Assembly: GCA_014729315.1 (NCBI GenBank)
Contig: WJKD01000215.1
Span: 1 to 6,647, forward strand
Direction: 5' to 3'
DNA: 6,647 nt
Origin: Promethearchaeota archaeon
Lineage (GTDB): Archaea; Asgardarchaeota; Lokiarchaeia; Sigynarchaeales; SOKP01
Positions 6,059 to 6,647 of this stretch are shown piece by piece. Position 1 is the stretch's first letter, and the number at the start of each line of letters is the position of its first letter. Under the pieces are notes generated by a model. It did not search any database and was not told the origin of the DNA. It saw only the letters and a program-made list of their open reading frames with translations. The position numbers were made by a program, and so were the translations under genes.

Positions 6059-6306
6059 CTATTCCGCCTCAATTGCGTTTTCTAGATTTGCACTGGCTTC
6101 AATTTTCATTCTATTCTTTGCTTCCTCCAGGTAGCGGACGATGCTGCTTTCGGTTAGAACGAAGCCTTTTTTGCCATATTTATCTGATAGAAAACTTCGG
6201 AGTCCGCCGCAATATTCTGAAGCAATGTCAGTGCCGCAGCAGTCGGATGCCAATAGACACAGATTTATTTACAAAATAACATTTTACAGAAATAAAATTC
6301 TTGCAT
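6059..6306 (-). pseudogene. Broken 82-codon ORF in R2, -1 frameshift near its 5' end
   Basis: Same small ORF as in R1. Here the ATG (6304-6306) and first codons are kept, but the copy is 248 nt, one base short of the reconstructed 249. The deletion near 6275 makes the frame end M-L-F-C-K-stop. Downstream, the frame is open from I-N-L-C-L-L-A-S-D-C-C-G through L-E-N-A-I-E-A-E to TAG 6059-6061, so a 64-residue product could only arise from a TTG at 6253, which has no ribosome binding site. Most central codons encode the same residues as R1, with substitutions such as P/S, N/S and A/V. Function unknown. Confidence 0.55.
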
Positions 6307-6490
6307 TCAATACGCTTTTTGTGTTAAATTACAAAGTTTTTATTTAGAGAGGGAAAATACTCAAAAATAAATAATTTTGTGGTAATCAGATACTTTAAAT
6401 TTAATAAATTATTTGTTAGCGTGCATCAACTATAGTATTCTCCGTATATTATTACGTTGTTTTGAGTGATATATAGAAATTTTTGAATAG
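6059..6490. repeat. Dispersed repeat, copy R2 (direct repeat with 3981-4420)
   Basis: Second copy of the element at 3981-4420, in the same orientation, placed between the TIR-NUDIX gene and the next gene. The left block (6059-6306) is the best conserved. The middle (about 6310-6425) is diverged AT-rich sequence. The right end (6430-6490) again resembles R1 and contains the TTGAGT-17-GAATAG promoter-like pair. Faint left-hand similarity starts near 6030. Together the copies bracket a ~2.1-kb unit containing only the TIR-NUDIX gene and its flanks. Confidence 0.8.
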
Positions 6491-6493
6491 GAT

Positions 6494-6558
6494 GTTATGC
6501 TATAGATTCGCATTAAAGTATCCATCATAACAATGATCCATAGTCTATATAACATAAC
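6494..6558. repeat. Long imperfect inverted repeat upstream of the last gene
   Basis: GTTATG-c-TATAGA (6494-6506) pairs with TCTATA-taa-CATAAC (6544-6558), twelve base pairs with a 1x3 internal loop. The enclosed sequence holds a smaller hairpin, ATCAT-AACA-ATGAT, near 6523-6536. It lies just after the R2 promoter-like pair and about 50 bases before the next start codon, so it could form a 5' leader structure or an operator. R1 has no equivalent. Confidence 0.35.
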
Positions 6559-6608
6559 AGTTGAATATGATATCTTAGATTTGAGCTACAAATAATTGAG
6601 CATATGAA

Positions 6609-6647
6609 ATGACTATGAATAAACTAAAAGTAATTACAACAAAATTA
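6609..6647 (+). CDS. Start of an unidentified gene, truncated by the window edge
   Basis: After an in-frame TGA at 6597-6599 a frame opens with ATG 6609 (M-T-M-N-K-L-K-V-I-T-T-K-L) and stays open to the end of the window; ATG 6615 is an alternative start. TTGAG at 6596-6600 is a weak ribosome binding site with suitable spacing for 6609. The position after R2 mirrors that of the TIR-NUDIX gene after R1, which supports a real gene here. Too little is visible to assign a family. Confidence 0.4.
   Translation, partial: MTMNKLKVITTKL

Noticed and set aside
6043..6347. Two overlapping plus-strand open frames across R2
   Set aside because: They are antisense to the conserved small ORF, lack start signals, and the corresponding frames are not maintained in R1.
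3981..6490. CRISPR array or transposon with terminal inverted repeats
   Set aside because: Only two long copies exist, with gene-sized spacing and direct orientation; no terminal inverted repeats, target-site duplication or transposase is visible.

Overview
This is an AT-rich bacterial window whose long, tandemly oriented genes are separated by unusually large, structured or repetitive spacers. Codons favour A/T endings (AGA for Arg, TTA for Leu). The one clear ribosome binding site is bacterial in type. The organism cannot be named from this sequence. The look is that of an accessory or defence-type island in a low-GC bacterium: single-gene cassettes, gene debris, and intergenic DNA of different base composition.

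Layout from left to right. (1) Positions 3-272 hold the 3' end of a gene that looks like the C-terminal part of a trypsin-like serine protease. (2) Positions 273-532 are a spacer visibly richer in G+C than its neighbours. It folds into two consecutive branched inverted-repeat structures (305-386 and 388-500); the first has T-tracts on both strands and may be a bidirectional terminator. (3) Positions 533-3775 encode a 1080-residue protein with about five N-terminal membrane segments and a very large soluble region that I do not recognise. Two stem-loops follow its stop codon. (4) A repeat copy, R1 (about 3981-4420), carries a broken 82-codon reading frame on the minus strand. (5) Positions 4472-5905 encode a TIR-NUDIX fusion, the one gene whose domains are clear. 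(6) Next comes an AT hairpin, then a short minus-strand segment resembling the 3' end of a group II intron. (7) A second repeat copy, R2 (about 6059-6490), has the same orientation as R1 and a differently broken version of the same small ORF. (8) At 6609 a further gene begins and runs off the window.

How the parts may fit together. The TIR domain (NAD+ cleavage or signal production) and the NUDIX domain (hydrolysis or binding of a nucleoside diphosphate linked to another moiety) sit on one chain, which suggests a self-contained nucleotide-based conflict or immunity protein. The large membrane protein has the look of a single-gene defence or membrane-stress effector, but that is inference from context only. 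About 700 bp and R1 separate it from the TIR gene, so the two need not form one operon. The most notable structural point is that the TIR-NUDIX gene is bracketed by two directly oriented repeats of roughly 430-440 bp. Together they define a cassette of about 2.1 kb that could be lost or exchanged by homologous recombination.
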